DNA of 64,000 nucleotides from Sequoia sempervirens (GCA_007258455.2 VDFB02193867.1:567141742-567205741), one strand, 5' to 3'; numbered from the stretch's first letter, positions 21,065 to 33,530 are shown. The notes: generated by a model from the letters alone, not told the origin. Numbers and translations are program-made.

Positions 21065-24000
21065 CTACTTTTCTGGGAGGTCTTCTTCCTCGGCTGGGCT
21101 ATCTGGTTGCTCCTCGGAGGCTGCGTGTTTAATATGCCTGAGGATCACGGCATGGAGCTTGTCTATATCGAGGATTCCACATCTCAATGCCTGGTAGCTC
21201 CATTCCTTGGCATTCTCTTCCAGCCGTTTCCAGTCTTCGTCATACTTTGAGCCATGATCTCTGAAGAGCTCCGATCTATCGAAGGCACGGGCAGCGAAAC
21301 TCAAGAAGTCCGTTGTGATATCTCCGGCTGTCCCGTCCTTCATCCTTTCCTCAAAATACAACCTGACCTTTTCTGCATGTAATTGCACCATGGGCATATC
21401 ATGGCCCATCATTAACTTAAGATACTCGGCGCATTCCGCCCGGATCTCCTTGATCCATGCAATATTTGGATCCACCCTGCCCTGGATCTGTTCCATCCTT
21501 TCCTTGCGGTTGATGAGGTCTCTGCGCTGCACGTCAACCAACTAGTGATCCTCTTTTTTTAGTTCTAACTTTTCTTCCCACGTGCTCTCTGGCATTTGAA
21601 TGATGGCTTCAACCTTTGGGAAGGTAGAGTCGTAGATCGCAGGGAAGTTGGTGCAGAGTTTCTTTGTGCTTTCCAAGGATTGAATCAAGTCTAGGAACTT
21701 GTTGGCTATCTGCACGGCCAAGCCGATCCCTATGTTTCTGACCTCTGCAACCTGCTGGAACCAATCCTCTATGGTCTTCTCTAAGTTTTTCCTCCTCTCC
21801 ATCTTATCTATCTGCTCCTTGGAGAGTAGCTGTGGCGTGGCCGTCGAGGTAGTGGGGAGGTCGTCTATTGAAGACCACTGCTAGATGTAGTCGGTTAGGG
21901 TAGCAACCTGCACCTTTAGCTCGTCTTTGGTGATCTTATCCTGCTTAATCAGGTGCACTACCGTAGCCACTGACTCCTCCAGATGTCCGACCTTCTGTTC
22001 TCTGGTGGCTGTCCCTAGGTCGATTGTGGAGATATTGTAACTTACTCCGGCCTGGCCAATAGTTGGTGTTGCTACCTGTGCAACCTTAGAGCCAGAAGCA
22101 TCCATAGTTATCCTGGAACGGACCTTAGGCTTCTTCTCCTTCTTTGTCGTGGCCAGAGATCGAGCTAAGATAGCTTCCAATCTTGACCTCGGGTCGCTCA
22201 GGACATGAGCAGTCTTTTCAAGTTGCTTTTCCAGCCAATCGGGCATGGCGGATTTATCCTTGGGTGTGTCATGACTGCCTTCACCCGTCTCAGTCAGGGG
22301 CAAGATTTCTGCCTCCTTTTCCTTTTCAAGTTCTTCCTTTTCCCTGGCAGCATCCTTCTCCTCGTTAGAATCTTGATAAAGCACGAGTTGTTTAATGGGT
22401 GTCTTGGTGGATACTATCTGGGTGAGATCTTATCCTTTTGCTGTCTCCTCTTCCTTCTCTTCTTCAGTGGCCTTGGGTTCTGGGCTCTTCACAATGTGGG
22501 TCTCAGCCTCAATGATATCCCTATTTGGTTGCTCTTCTTGCGGCTGTCCCTGTTCACCACGTGGCAACTATTTCGCCTCTTCTCCAGCATCCTTTAGCTG
22601 CTGAGCCAATTCTTCTTCAACGTCATCATCACAAACCTGAATGATCTCCTTGGCGATCGAGCCATCCTCTCCATCCCCACTCTCAGTGGAGCCTATTTCT
22701 TCTTCTTCATAGGCAACCTTGTCGATGGTTCTATGCTCATATTTAGGTTGCTCATAATAATCATCAGCCTCCTCCCCAATAGGCATTGAAGCCTCCTGTT
22801 CCAGCTCTTCCATCTCCTTGGAAATCTGCATTGTGGCCTCGATGGCCAGCGGACCTGTTGGTGGTTGCGACAGCTGAGCAGTTGCGAGGGCTTGGGCGAG
22901 GGCAGCCTGGAGAGCAGGGTCCATTAGGAGTTGCGAGAGCTCGGGGGGAAGATTCTGCAGGTGTCGTGTAATGGCCTCGGGCAAACTAGAAAGGGGAACA
23001 GGTGAAGGTATTGTTGCCAGAGGCAGGGAGGTGATGGGCAACATGGCAGCAGCAGAGGAAAGGGAAGTGGTCATGCTCGAGGAAGAGTCAATATTGACTA
23101 TGGACCCGGTCGGGGGTGAAGAGGCGAGGTGGACTGAAATGTCCACTGCCTGGAGAGATGAGACGGCTGCGGCCTGAGAGGCAGGTAGCACACCAGTCGA
23201 GGGAGGAAGGAGCAAAGGAGGCTGCGCCTCTGTTGTGATTACTATACTTTTAAGCCTCTTGGGAGATGAGCCTCCCATATCCTTTGTTGCTTGTTCTTTG
23301 GGGCCCCCGGACTGTGTTGTTTCTGCTTATTTTCTCTTATGGGACCTGGTGATGGGGGGAGACTTGGAAGTCTCACCAGCTGATGGGGAGGCGGCAACAT
23401 CTTCCGTGGCGCTAGGCTCACTTTTGAGCACTTCATATGTTAGAGTTACTCCCTGTTGCCCTAGTTGTGCCACCTGCCCATCAACCCACTGCTTAGTGCG
23501 AGCTATGATTGGCTGGGTGATGGTATCCAGGTCCTCGACCTCTTGCTCATCCTAGTCGATGGAGGGGATCGCCAGGTCGGTAACCGCAGGGTACCTCGGG
23601 TGCACAAGGGTGGACTCATCCTCTTCAAGTTGGTTCGGTACCGGAAACAGTTGTACTCTCCTTAAAAACTGCACTATCATTCACATGTAGTGTCTCTGGC
23701 GGACCTCCTTATCATCTTTACAATCTGCCCAGAAATCTTCAACATGGTACTGGTGGGTGTATGCCGATCCTAGCGCTTTCCTGACATGGCCATGGGGGTC
23801 CATCCGTGGGCGAGTTGTGTACCATTCAAAGTTGTATTCCTTGAGTTCCTTTTTTGAGTTGCCGGCGCATTGAGATGTTTGCAGTCGATACTGGCCCTGG
23901 CCGAGGATCATGGGATAAGGGATCCCTACTACGTGTTTCTGGCTGAATACTGTCTAAATATGTTGGAGCTGCCGCGAAAGCTCTAGGAGAATAATCCTAT

Positions 24001-25130
24001 CATTTGGGTATCTCAGCAGCCTGTTCGGCCGTTCCGTGAATCCCTGGGCACAGATGTAAGTGAACTTGGGGAATTGAATGTATAAGAAGGCATACTCCTT
24101 CAAGAGTGCCCTGGCACTGTGAGATACCCTTCTCTCGAAGTCCCCGGCTATTAATCTGATAATATGGCCTATGAAGGCATCATTGACCCGGCGGTACTCC
24201 TTTTTGAAGTAGCGGTATTCTAGCTGAGGGTATTGGTCAAAAGGCTTAAGCCCTCGTTTGTGATCCCCATCCGACGCCATGAAGATTCCACTATACTGCC
24301 TCTGATCGGCCAAGGAGTACACTAGGTACGAGGTCATGTAGAACTTGTTGCTTTTCTTAACATTTACGAACTGCTCGTGGAAGCAGTTGCTAATGATACT
24401 CCCCCAGTCGAACGAGATCTTGGTTTTCACGTCCTCATTTCCTCGTATGATTTGCTCAATATATTAAGCCATCCACTCCTGGAAGTAGGCGGCTGCTGGG
24501 AGGCCCATGACCCTACTTAGCATGGTCACCAAGTTGTGATAGTCCTCGTGGAAGTCACTGCGGAACAGCTCTTAGGGAAATTTTGCAGCGCTGCCCCACT
24601 TCTCCTTCAACCAGTAAACCTTGATTGACTTCTTGATGTTCAATGGATTGGCATTCCATGCCACCTGACACTGCTCCAAAGTGGAGACTTGCATATGTGA
24701 GAATGTCAGAATGTGGAATGTTTTTGTAATTCCTTCCAGAGACATGTCGGCAAGGATATTCCCTTCTTTGTCCACGATTGTCTGGGTATCCGTCTGGTAG
24801 ACTTCTCGGCAAGCCATTACCAGTTCAAGTGCTATTAGAGATGGAGGGAAGCTGGTAGCTTTGGCAATTCCACTTTGGCGTATCAATCGGGCGTTCTTTG
24901 TCTTAGGGTCGACCTTGACCCTCTGGGTGAACTCATCAATGTCCACCTGGCCTATATTGGTGTCTGAGATCTCTTTCCAGTCAGTCGAGACCTTCGACTG
25001 GAGCGGTTCACCCTGAAATTGGAACTTCATCTGGTCTTTGTCGTCCTTCCCACGGGCGGCCCTTCTGATTTCTTACCCTTGTCCTTTTCGGTAGAGGCCC
25101 CTGAAGTTCCTGCGGCTGATTCCATATATC
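21065..25130 (-). pseudogene. LTR-encoded accessory ORF, right copy
   Basis: Same protein as 5438-9505. From about 25030 to 21065 it stays in a single frame of about 1320 codons, broken only by a handful of stops (for example near 24571, 24467, 23951, 23678, 23552 and 21881). A one-base deletion near 25070 shifts the first 20-30 residues relative to ATG 25125-25123. Preserved segments include KVDPKTKNARLIRQSG, KISFDWGSIISNCFHEQF and the acidic YEEEEIGSTESGDGEDGS. The long frame kept in both LTRs is hard to explain unless it was under selection before this insertion. Function unknown. Confidence 0.78.
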
Positions 25131-25152
25131 CTGCAGGCAAACGATAGGTCAG
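25130..25152 (-). promoter_or_regulatory. splice acceptor and branch-site context, right copy
   Basis: CTGAC at 25152-25148 and TTTGCCTGCAG ending before exon base 25130, with ATG five bases further on. The left copy differs by one transition in the acceptor (CTACAG). Confidence 0.55.
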
Positions 25153-27500
25153 CACAACAAAACACCGAAAACGTTAATGTTAGCCCGTATTGTGAGTATA
25201 TTATATAACTAACCAATCAAATGCATCATAAATTTAATTCTCAGACGATATCAATTTCATTTTAGGGCAAATGAGAAATCCGGGTCCGGAGGGCCGGACT
25301 TCCCTAGCAGGAATGCTGCCAGGAAGGGAAAACACGACCGAAAGCTCCCGAGGACTCCGCTAGTCAGATTTTGATGTTCTAAGAGACCCATGATGGAGAA
25401 AGGCATGATTTAGGATGTGGGTCGAAGTCAGATTTTCAATTTGGATTGATTTGGATCGATTTGGGGAGCTCCGAGGGTTTCAGGCCGGAAGGCAGTCAGG
25501 CGAAGGAACCCAGCTGCAGTGGACATCAGGCGGAAGTCCGGTGGCAGAAGCTCGGAGGCCAAAACCCGGGAAGGAAAAGGTCGGCCGCCATCAGGTTTGG
25601 TTTCACAGTTTTAGACCGGATGACATTCAGAGCACCAGGCCCCGGAGGCTGGGAGGACGCTAGCTGACAGCCACCGCGTGCTTATTAGATCATTCTGAAA
25701 GGCGGCGGCGAGGAGATGACCCGAGTCCGGAGGGCGGGGAGTCGACGGAGGTTCGCCGCTAAAGGAATTTGGAATGTGGCCCAGCGACGACAGCGAGGTG
25801 AAGTTCGGTCCCCGGAGGCTGGAGCGGCGTGAGGTACAGGCTTTCGAAGGAATTTGGTGATGATTTGCACAACGGCGGTGAAAGGGGAACCGGGACCCAG
25901 GGACCGGAGAGATAGGGGACGCCGGCCACCGCGAAGGAATAGACAGCGACGGCGAAGAGGCCACCGAGGCCTAGGAGACGAGGCGCCGCTGGTTGATGGC
26001 CGCTGGGAAATTTCAGCACAGTTCGGGCGACGGCGACGGTGAAAGTGAGCCCAGAGCCCGAAGGTCGGGCAGCCTGCAGCAGTGAAAGTGAGGCCGGAGC
26101 CTGAAGGTCGGGTAGCCGGCAGGGTTCTGTCATGAGGGACGGCGGAAACGTCACGGAGTTCCGGGGACGGAACTTCAGACGGCCAAGCCCAAAAGGTCGC
26201 GGGGACACGGAAGCAGGGGCCTCGCCGGGAGATTTTGACGTTAAAATGGTGGTAAACTTGCTGCGGAGGCTCGAGATCCGGGGTCCAGACGCTCGGAGGA
26301 TGAATCACTCAAAAAGAGCTCGACTTCTCGAAGGGGCAAAAAGCGGTGAAGGCGGACGGCCAAGGTAGAGGTCGGGCCCGGGGCGCCCTTCCGCCCTGTG
26401 TGAAGAACAGTCGGGGGAAGGGAAAGCCCCGAATCGACGGCGAAGGACTTTCGATGGGCCCCGAAAAATTTTAGGATATGGGTTATGGGCGCGCTGGGGA
26501 GGTGTTCATTTTACGTAATTTTAATTTATTGCTTGTTTTACCGAAATCCACCAGAAGATCAAAATGATGGAGAGCTAACGAGATGGCTCAACCCTCAACC
26601 TCGCAGCGCAGGAAGTCATGGAATTCACTCGGTGGAGTTGATGGAGCGCAGGTTGATGGCTACAATCGCGGATTTGCATGCGCACCGTAGTGGGCTCCAG
26701 TCAATCAGCCGCCCAACTCGCTTCAAATCTCGCTTAAGGAAAAAGACATTGGACCACGGTTTATACCCAACCGCCATTAATGCCGATTTATTGCATCGCA
26801 TCCGCACTGCGTAAGGAGATTCAAATTGCCGTACGGCGGTGGTGAGGGCTTCGTGATCCGGCTATTAAGGTCGCTACATCAACGGGCCGCCGCATGAATT
26901 TCGGGCATTTTGACGATGGCGCTGCTTTAAAGCTTGAGGCCTCTACGCACGGTAAAAGGCGGAGAGTTTGCCGCCAAGTAGACTTCAGACTCGCTGACCT
27001 GCCGCCGCTGGCAACACCCGGGGCTCCGGCTGGCAAGGCCGATGGAGGATTGCTGCCATGACGCGGCGCATCCCGGATGGAAGTGCTCGCACGCTTCCTG
27101 AGCCGGCCCGGCTGCAGCAGGGCCGGCCGGAAATCGGCGACCTGCTGATGGCAAACAGCTGGGCGGGTTCCGGCAGGCGGGAAAGAGATGCCGAAAACGC
27201 CATTGGCATTATAAACGAAGGGGAACTGGATATGGGGACCCTCGCGAAGTCTGGGTCTGAAGGGCTGGTGGCCGCCCCAAAGCCCGAAAGGCCTAAGGAA
27301 CCCACAAGGCCCCGGAGGGCACCAAAATTTAAAAGGGAAACCACGGTCGACCTTAGGATGAAACTTTAGGGTAGTATCGACCATGCAAAACGTCAAAAAA
27401 AAGAGGGGCACGCAAAACGATGTTGCCCCGACAGACCCGACAAGGTGAAAGAAAAGAGGGTCCCCATTCCCAACGGGGCATGTGTGCTTAGGGCACAACA

Positions 27501-27505
27501 CTTAT
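27501..27505. repeat. target-site duplication CTTAT, right copy
   Basis: Matches 4336-4340 exactly. Confidence 0.93.
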
Positions 27506-28480
27506 TAAATTCAAAGTAAAGTATAATTTATATTGGTTGAAAGCTGAGAATCTCCTTTATAAACCCTTTTTGTTTCATCAATTTTGGGTAAAAAAAGTTG
27601 TCAACCACATACCCATCATATTGCCACTTTTTGGCCCATCATGATCTTGCACATACCCATACACCATGCAAATGTGTAATCGTAAAGTTATTTAACATTT
27701 AGTAGATTTGTATAGCAGACATATGCATCTATATATCAGCTCACACATTTTTAACCTAAAATGCTTTCAATAATAAATTGACATGGAGTTGTGAAATAAG
27801 AAATGCAAGATAAGATATATAGTGTTATGTTCTATAGAAATAGAATGTAGGTGAAGGCCATACACCATACAAATGTGCAACCGTAAAGCTATTGAACATT
27901 TAGGAGATTTGTACACAGGCATGTGCATATATATTTCAATACGCACATTTGCAATCTAAAATGATTTCAATGAAATATGGTTAGACATAAGGGGAATTTG
28001 AAGTTTAGTACAACGAGCATGTGTCATTAGTAGACAATATCTAAATGACCAAATACAAATAGTTGTATAGTTAGTAACAAATAATATCTAATGTATGTGC
28101 AATAGAATAGATCATATAAACAAGATGCAAACATACCTTTTGCAAAGAGGACGGGACAATATGTAGACAATTGCATATAATTGTCTTTTGGCACCTGGCA
28201 ATTTTGTTCAGCTAAAATCAATGTTATTTATTTTTAAAAATATATATAGTTGTGGCATTTGTGACAAAGAAATCTAAATGTAGTTGCAAAAGAAGAGATG
28301 GAAAGAATGACATATAGCCTTACCTTGTATACAAATGGAATATAGTTGCAACGTAAACAACTTGGAAAACTTGTGAGCATGAAGGTATTAAAAATTGTGA
28401 AGATCTACAGTAATAGTTGGAAATGTTTGCAATATAAATTTGTTAGAATCTAAAATGGTTAGAAATAAATGATTCAAACA
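27506..28480. repeat. continuation of the degenerate tandem array
   Basis: Blocks here match the array left of the giant element. 'AATAAATTGACATGGAG' with 'GAATGTAGGTGAAGGCCATAC' at 27770-27860 matches 3630-3720. 'CAACAAATAATATSYAATG' followed by 'GCAWACATACCTT' near 28080-28140 matches 3370-3430. The array was therefore one locus before the element landed in it. Confidence 0.6.
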
Positions 28481-29087
28481 TGATACCCCTTGAAGCGGCA
28501 TGACTGGCTAAAGGGGAGGAAGCTATTGAAAGAAAAATTAAATATAGATAATAGTTTGGGTAAGTGGGGAAGAGGAATGAACCGATGTTTCTCGTTGGGC
28601 GCAAGGGAAAACACAAGGCAACAATTGAATAGAAACTTCTCTTAGCAATGACTGCAGAGGTAAGACCTTTGGAATGTTGGGAAAAGTGATTAGAACTGGA
28701 CTATGGAGTGAACAAGGGAAAACAAATAGTAGGATTCAAGGGTATTGTGAAAGCATTGAAATGGAAATGAAAAGGAGAAGTGGTATAGTTACCATGAAGA
28801 AAAAAATATTTCATCACGATGGGAATGTAGACAATTGTTGGAGGCGAGCCTCTTCTTTGATTTGAAGCTCGTTATATTTGTTGAAATGTAGCCTAGAGTA
28901 CCTGTCAAAATAGAAAGGTGGATCTATGTGTATTCTTGCTATTAATTTAACATGAGAGAGTTGTGAATGTTAGCCCTTGCCTTTCTTTATTTCCAATATC
29001 TATTGTAGCTTTCTCTAGTGTCAAGCCTTGAGATTTATGGATTGTTATCACCTAGGCCATTGTCAATGGGAGTTGCCTCCAGCTGCC
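28481..29087. other. no gene seen
   Basis: AT-rich sequence with only short frames. It may be the 3' flank of the helicase relic that follows on the minus strand. Confidence 0.4.
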
Positions 29088-30600
29088 TCATGTGATTGGG
29101 ATAATAGGGATGAATGTTGGATTATCTTGATCCCATGCTGGCCCAATGTAGTTTTGGAAGTCAACAACAACATGTTTAGGAAATTGAGGTGGTCTAGCAC
29201 CCATAGCATATGCAATAGCCTTCACTGAACCCAACGATCCATTAACCAAGCCAGCTACCACCCAAAGATTTGTTGTCAACATTAATTGTTGACCAATAGC
29301 AAGCAAGAGCTCTATTTGAAGTTGTCCAGCATCACCATAATCAAGTGTGTTTTGTTGGGAACATTCAGTAGCACTAATTGCAATTGGAACATTTAATTGT
29401 TGTACCATTTTCCTATTGTGCAAAGGAACCAACCTATTTGTTGGGAATAAGTGGATAGCCTCATCAAACTCTTGGTTTTTCTTAGACGTAAGCATGGTTT
29501 TCATTCGATTCATAAGAATTTTCCAATCAAACAGGGAAGCTTGGCAATTTCTAGTATTCATGAAACTGTTGTTGTGAATCAAATTTCCCATGCTAGCGGA
29601 AGACAGTGTCAAGCGTGAAAACAACATTAAAAGTGTGCCAAACTACAAATGCTATGGATCGAGAACCATAGATAGGCCTATCCATTACAGGGAGTAGTTG
29701 TGTCAAGTCACCCACAAGTATAATAGACACACCACCAAATGGTTGCATATGTCTACCAAGGAATGCTTGTCGTAATTGACTATCTATTTTAAGCAACAAC
29801 TTTGGCCCTAAGAAGCTCATTTCATCAATTAAGATGTATTTAATATGTTTGAAGTCCTCATGAAATATGGTCAATGGTTGTCCTTTCAATGGATTCATAT
29901 CTCTTATTGGTATCCAGAGAGCAGTATGCACTGTGGAGGCATGAATATTGTAGGTAGTAACACCCGTTGGCAACAAAGCAAGCAAAGGATTCATTTTCTG
30001 ATTCAATGATGTATTTAATGCTCTCTATATCTTGTTAATGAGGAATGATTTACCTATGCCAGCAATTCCTTGAATGATCATATGTAGCAGTGACGATGAG
30101 GATGGGCCAAGATGGTGTTGTTCAATAATATTCAAAGAAAGCTTTTTCCTAGGGGATAGTTGATGGGAAAGTGTGGGCATTGCAAATGAGAAAAGAGTGC
30201 CTTCAGCTGTATGCAATTTACTTGTTGAAACAAACTGTTCAACAATGCTATGAATATTATCTGGAACATGGTGGCTATCCCACCTGTGATGTAGGTCAAT
30301 GTCTTGTCTACCCAAGAGTTACAACTAGTCAAAAAAACATTATTTGTGGCACCAAGTCCAGAGATCAACTCCCACTCATATTCATCTATGTGGGATGGAG
30401 ATAGCATGGTACCAGTATCACTATCACTACCCTTCCCATCAGTAGGGGGGACAGTAACTCTACTGACATGCCAAGCATCATAGCAAGGAACATAAAATAG
30501 CCTCCAATTTTTTGTTATTCTTTCTCTCATAAGGCCTATCTCAAGCTCAACATTTTGAAAAGGTTTGTATAGTAGCAATTCTAACCAACAAAATGTTTTG
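29088..30600 (-). pseudogene. Pif1-type DNA helicase relic, Helitron-like
   Basis: The minus strand encodes pieces of a superfamily-1 helicase. GIAGIGKSFLINK is the Walker A loop, ILIDEMSFLGPKLL is Walker B, and IILVGDLTQLLPVMD is the DxxQLxPV motif; the C-terminal part contains NGSLGSVKAIAY. The sequence is split over at least three frames with shifts near 30140 and 29600. A more N-terminal piece (LGRQDIDLHHRWDSH) resembles the region just before the helicase in Helitron Rep-Hel proteins. The Rep (HUH) domain was not found. A captured or decayed Helitron is most likely; a host Pif1 paralogue is less likely given the decay and repeat context. Confidence 0.8.
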
Positions 30601-30660
30601 AAGGCATCACTTTGTTTTGTTCAAAAGGCTATTTTGTTTCACTTTTCGATAAGGTATTTT

Positions 30661-30752
30661 TTATAGAAGACAATATTATTTGGGAAATAAATATTGTTTC
30701 ATTTATGGTTGCATTATACGGCTATCATTCTGCATGGGCTCTATAGCTACAA
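30661..30752 (+). repeat. dispersed repeat, inverted copy of 1750-1840
   Basis: Reverse-complement partner of the segment left of the giant element. Confidence 0.7.
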
Positions 30753-31345
30753 TTTTGTGTGTTTCTCTATCTAGGTCATTGTTGAAACCAATGATGTTTA
30801 ATTGATGGCTTATGTTTTCTACTTATGGTTGGAAGACAATAAAATAGTTAATGTTGTACACTCTATGTTTGGTTACATCAAGTATTTTTAATTACTCTCC
30901 TCTCTTTGAGGCTATATTGTTTCATTTTCCATAAGGTGCTATTGAAAAGACTATTTTGTTTCAATATTCAATAAGGTTTTGTTCATAAAGGAGTATATTT
31001 TTGGATGGCTTTGTCAATATTAATATTTAAGAAGAAAATATTGACAAGGCTAGCCCTTAAAAGAGTATTTGAATAGTCCCTTTAACAGCTTCAAAAGGTG
31101 TTGAGCACATGTATGTGGTAGCCAGTGTTCTTTAGCATGTTTAATAGAAAGCTTATTGTTATAAGAAACCCTTTTTCAAGAATGAAAGAAATAACAAATT
31201 TGTTTCGAAATAAATAACTATCTTCTCAAAACAATAAATTTGAATGCTTGGTTTCCCCTTTTAAATAATATCTTATTTAATATATATTTCTTATTAAAAT
31301 GAGTTGCAGGTGTGCTTCATGTGGCGTTTAATTATCAAAAGCATA

Positions 31346-31562
31346 GACATATAGCCAGATATATATATACACACATGTAAATATCTATTTATGTAAAGAC
31401 TGCTATATCTAAATAGATGTGTATACATATATACGTATCCATACATATACATATATATATACATATACATATGTATGTACATATATATATATACATACAT
31501 ACAAATATATATATATAGATATATGCATACAAATATATATATACACATATATGTATACACAT
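31346..31562. repeat. TA/CATA-rich microsatellite
   Basis: Imperfect TATATACATA runs of about 215 bp. The apparent Tyr/Ile-rich reading frames here are repeat artefacts. Confidence 0.9.
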
Positions 31563-32017
31563 TAGTTGTATATGGGCCAACCTCTTGTGTTTTGTGGTTA
31601 TGGGTGGAATAGAATGAAATAGTTAATGTTGTACACTGCATGTTTGGTTACATTAGGAATTGTTGATTATTGTTCTTTGTGTTAGGCTATATTTTATCAT
31701 ATTCAATAAGGTGTTGTTTAAAAGGGTGTATTATTTCAATTGTTGAGAAGGTTTTGTACAGAAAGGAGTATATTTTTTTGATGGGTTTGTGACTATTAAT
31801 TTTTTAGAGTGTGTTGTTGAGAAGGCTATATTGTTTCTATTTTTGGTAAGCTTTTGTTGAGAAATGAGTATATTTTTACTTGGGTTGGTTACTGTGAATC
31901 CACTATTTTTGGCAGGGAATATTATTTTATCTATGATAAGGTATTGTTGATTGATTCTAATTTTGATAAGGTTTTGTTGAGAAAAGAGTATATTGTTTAT
32001 GAAAATGACTATTTTTT

Positions 32018-32600
32018 GGTTAACAATATACCCTAAAACAACGCAACCTGTATAACATTAACTATATCAATGTGTTGCAACCATCACCACAAAAACATGC
32101 CTTTCACCCATGGCAGCTACACGGAAACCATAAACCAAACAATTTAGACTAAGCTACAAAGCAACAATCAACAATCCCTTTTGGAAAATAACATAAATTG
32201 TTCTAGAAATACTCAACAAATAAAATTTTCAATATGCACCTCTTCCCGCTTCCTTCAAATATACCTCTTCCCACTTGCTTTCTCTGCCCTCCGTTCTTTC
32301 TCCACCACCAGCAAAAAATGGGCACACAATTATCAAAACCCACACAACCATTGACGCATGCAAAAAACTCAAAATAACATCCACCCACCCTCATAGAAAT
32401 TCCATAGCTGATGAACACACTTGCACCTTCACAAAATTTTTCCCTCCTCACTCACAGTTATCTTGAACAACAAGATAAACCCAGAGAATGACACCCAACA
32501 ATGCGTTAGTGAAAATTGCACAGAAATTTGCTTTGTTTTCCAAGGACTTTAAAGACAAATGTTACTTGCACCATCACCACTACATGGAAACCATACAACT
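32018..32600 (+). repeat. direct duplication, first copy
   Basis: Matches 33531-34320 in the same orientation. 'AACAATATACCCTAAAACAA' starts both, and a 430-bp block with 'CACTTGCTTTCTCTGCCCT' and 'GGACTTTAAAGACAAATG' is shared. The second copy carries about 200 extra bases between the two blocks. Confidence 0.8.
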
Positions 32601-32660
32601 ATATATATACATATATATATTTCTCAAGTTAGTATGTATGTATATATAAATATATATATT
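32599..32660. repeat. TA-rich microsatellite
   Basis: Imperfect (TA)n and TATG runs. Confidence 0.85.
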
Positions 32661-32845
32661 GTGGGTTTCTCCATCTGTCTCACTGTTGAAACCAATGATG
32701 TTTAATTTATGGCTTCTATTTTTTGGTTACGGTTGCAACAGAATAAAATAGTTAATGTTGTACACTCTATGTTTCATTACATCAGGTAGTTTTTTATAAT
32801 GTTTTCTTGAGAAATAAGTATATTTTTACTTTTGTGTCTCACTAT

Positions 32846-32959
32846 TATACATACGTGTACATATATTTATACACACACACACATATATATATACACACAT
32901 ATATATACACACACATATCTATACATATACATATACACATATATAGATATATATGTAGA
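32846..32959. repeat. CA/TA microsatellite
   Basis: Alternating (CA)n and (TA)n runs of about 115 bp. Confidence 0.85.
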
Positions 32960-33108
32960 TAAGGTTTTGTTTAGAAAGGAGTATATTTCTTGATGGCTTT
33001 GTCACTATTATTATTCGAGAAGGAAATCCTGAGAAGGCTATATCCTTTCAATTTTTGATAACATTTTGTTGAGAAATAAGTATATTTTTACTTTCGTGTC
33101 TCACTGCT

Positions 33109-33111
<3 letters not shown>

Positions 33112-33149
<38 letters not shown>
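33112..33149. repeat. (AT)n microsatellite
   Basis: A near-perfect AT run of about 38 bp. Confidence 0.9.
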
Positions 33150-33151
<2 letters not shown>

Positions 33152-33530
33152 ACATTTCACTCACCTTGTCTATCGGTGTACCAAACACTTTTCATATAAA
33201 AATAAATAAAAATCTGCCACCCTTTCCCCAACCATGCTAAATGGAAACAATATAGGGTAAGGAAGACAACAACAGTGAACAATGCCCTATGCAAAACATA
33301 TACCACATAACATTAACTATTTTATTACATTGCAACCATCGCCAAAAAATGAATGCCATAAATAAAATAATATTATTATCAACAGTCACCCAAATGGTCA
33401 AACCTACAAAACACTAAAAATGATATTAACAAACCCATACAAAAACATCCCCAAAAAAGTTGAACCATAAATCAAACAATATTGTTGTGAACAAACTATA
33501 TAGTCTTTTCTCAACAGACCATTTTCAAAA

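Larger units (their letters stand above)
4341..27500 (-). mobile_element. giant Tat-type Ty3/gypsy LTR retrotransposon
   Basis: A 23.16-kb element made of two long direct repeats (4341-11873 and 19967-27500) around an 8.09-kb interior, with a 5-bp target duplication. Minus-strand gag, aspartic protease, an archaeal-like RNase H, reverse transcriptase, RNase H and integrase fill 19944-12790 in one frame. The extra RNase H places it in the Tat lineage (Ogre and relatives) as known from family literature. In a 265-base stretch at the LTR edge that I compared by eye, about 17 positions differ, so the insertion is not recent. All polyprotein breaks are stop codons explicable as C-to-T changes. Two tRNA primer sites face each other across the interior and neither LTR has an adjacent polypurine tract. 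The element lies inside the degenerate tandem array seen at 2285-3720 and 27770-28340. Confidence 0.93.
19967..27500 (-). repeat. right LTR (5' LTR for gag-pol), 7534 bp
   Basis: Begins TGTTGATGG at 19967 and ends GGGCACAACA at 27500 in plus orientation, co-linear with the left LTR throughout. In sense orientation it supplies the promoter for gag-pol (TATA at 20868-20859) and carries the better-preserved copy of the LTR ORF. The GC-rich part lies at about 25400-27390. Confidence 0.92.
30753..33160 (+). repeat. diverged repeat family with a GAGTATATTTTT core
   Basis: A core like GAGAAATRAGTATATTTTT recurs near 30975, 31755, 31858, 31978, 32810, 32968 and 33068, often followed by 'GATGGSTTTGTSACTATTA'. 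A second core, AGTTAATGTTGTACACTC, recurs near 30848, 31620 and 32748 and is followed by 'TTACATYAGG'. The blocks keep the same relative order, so this is an old array of roughly 0.8-1.1-kb units interrupted by microsatellites. Confidence 0.65.

Noticed and set aside
31294..31641. Tyr/Ile-rich frame
   Set aside because: It is a translation of a TA/CATA microsatellite.
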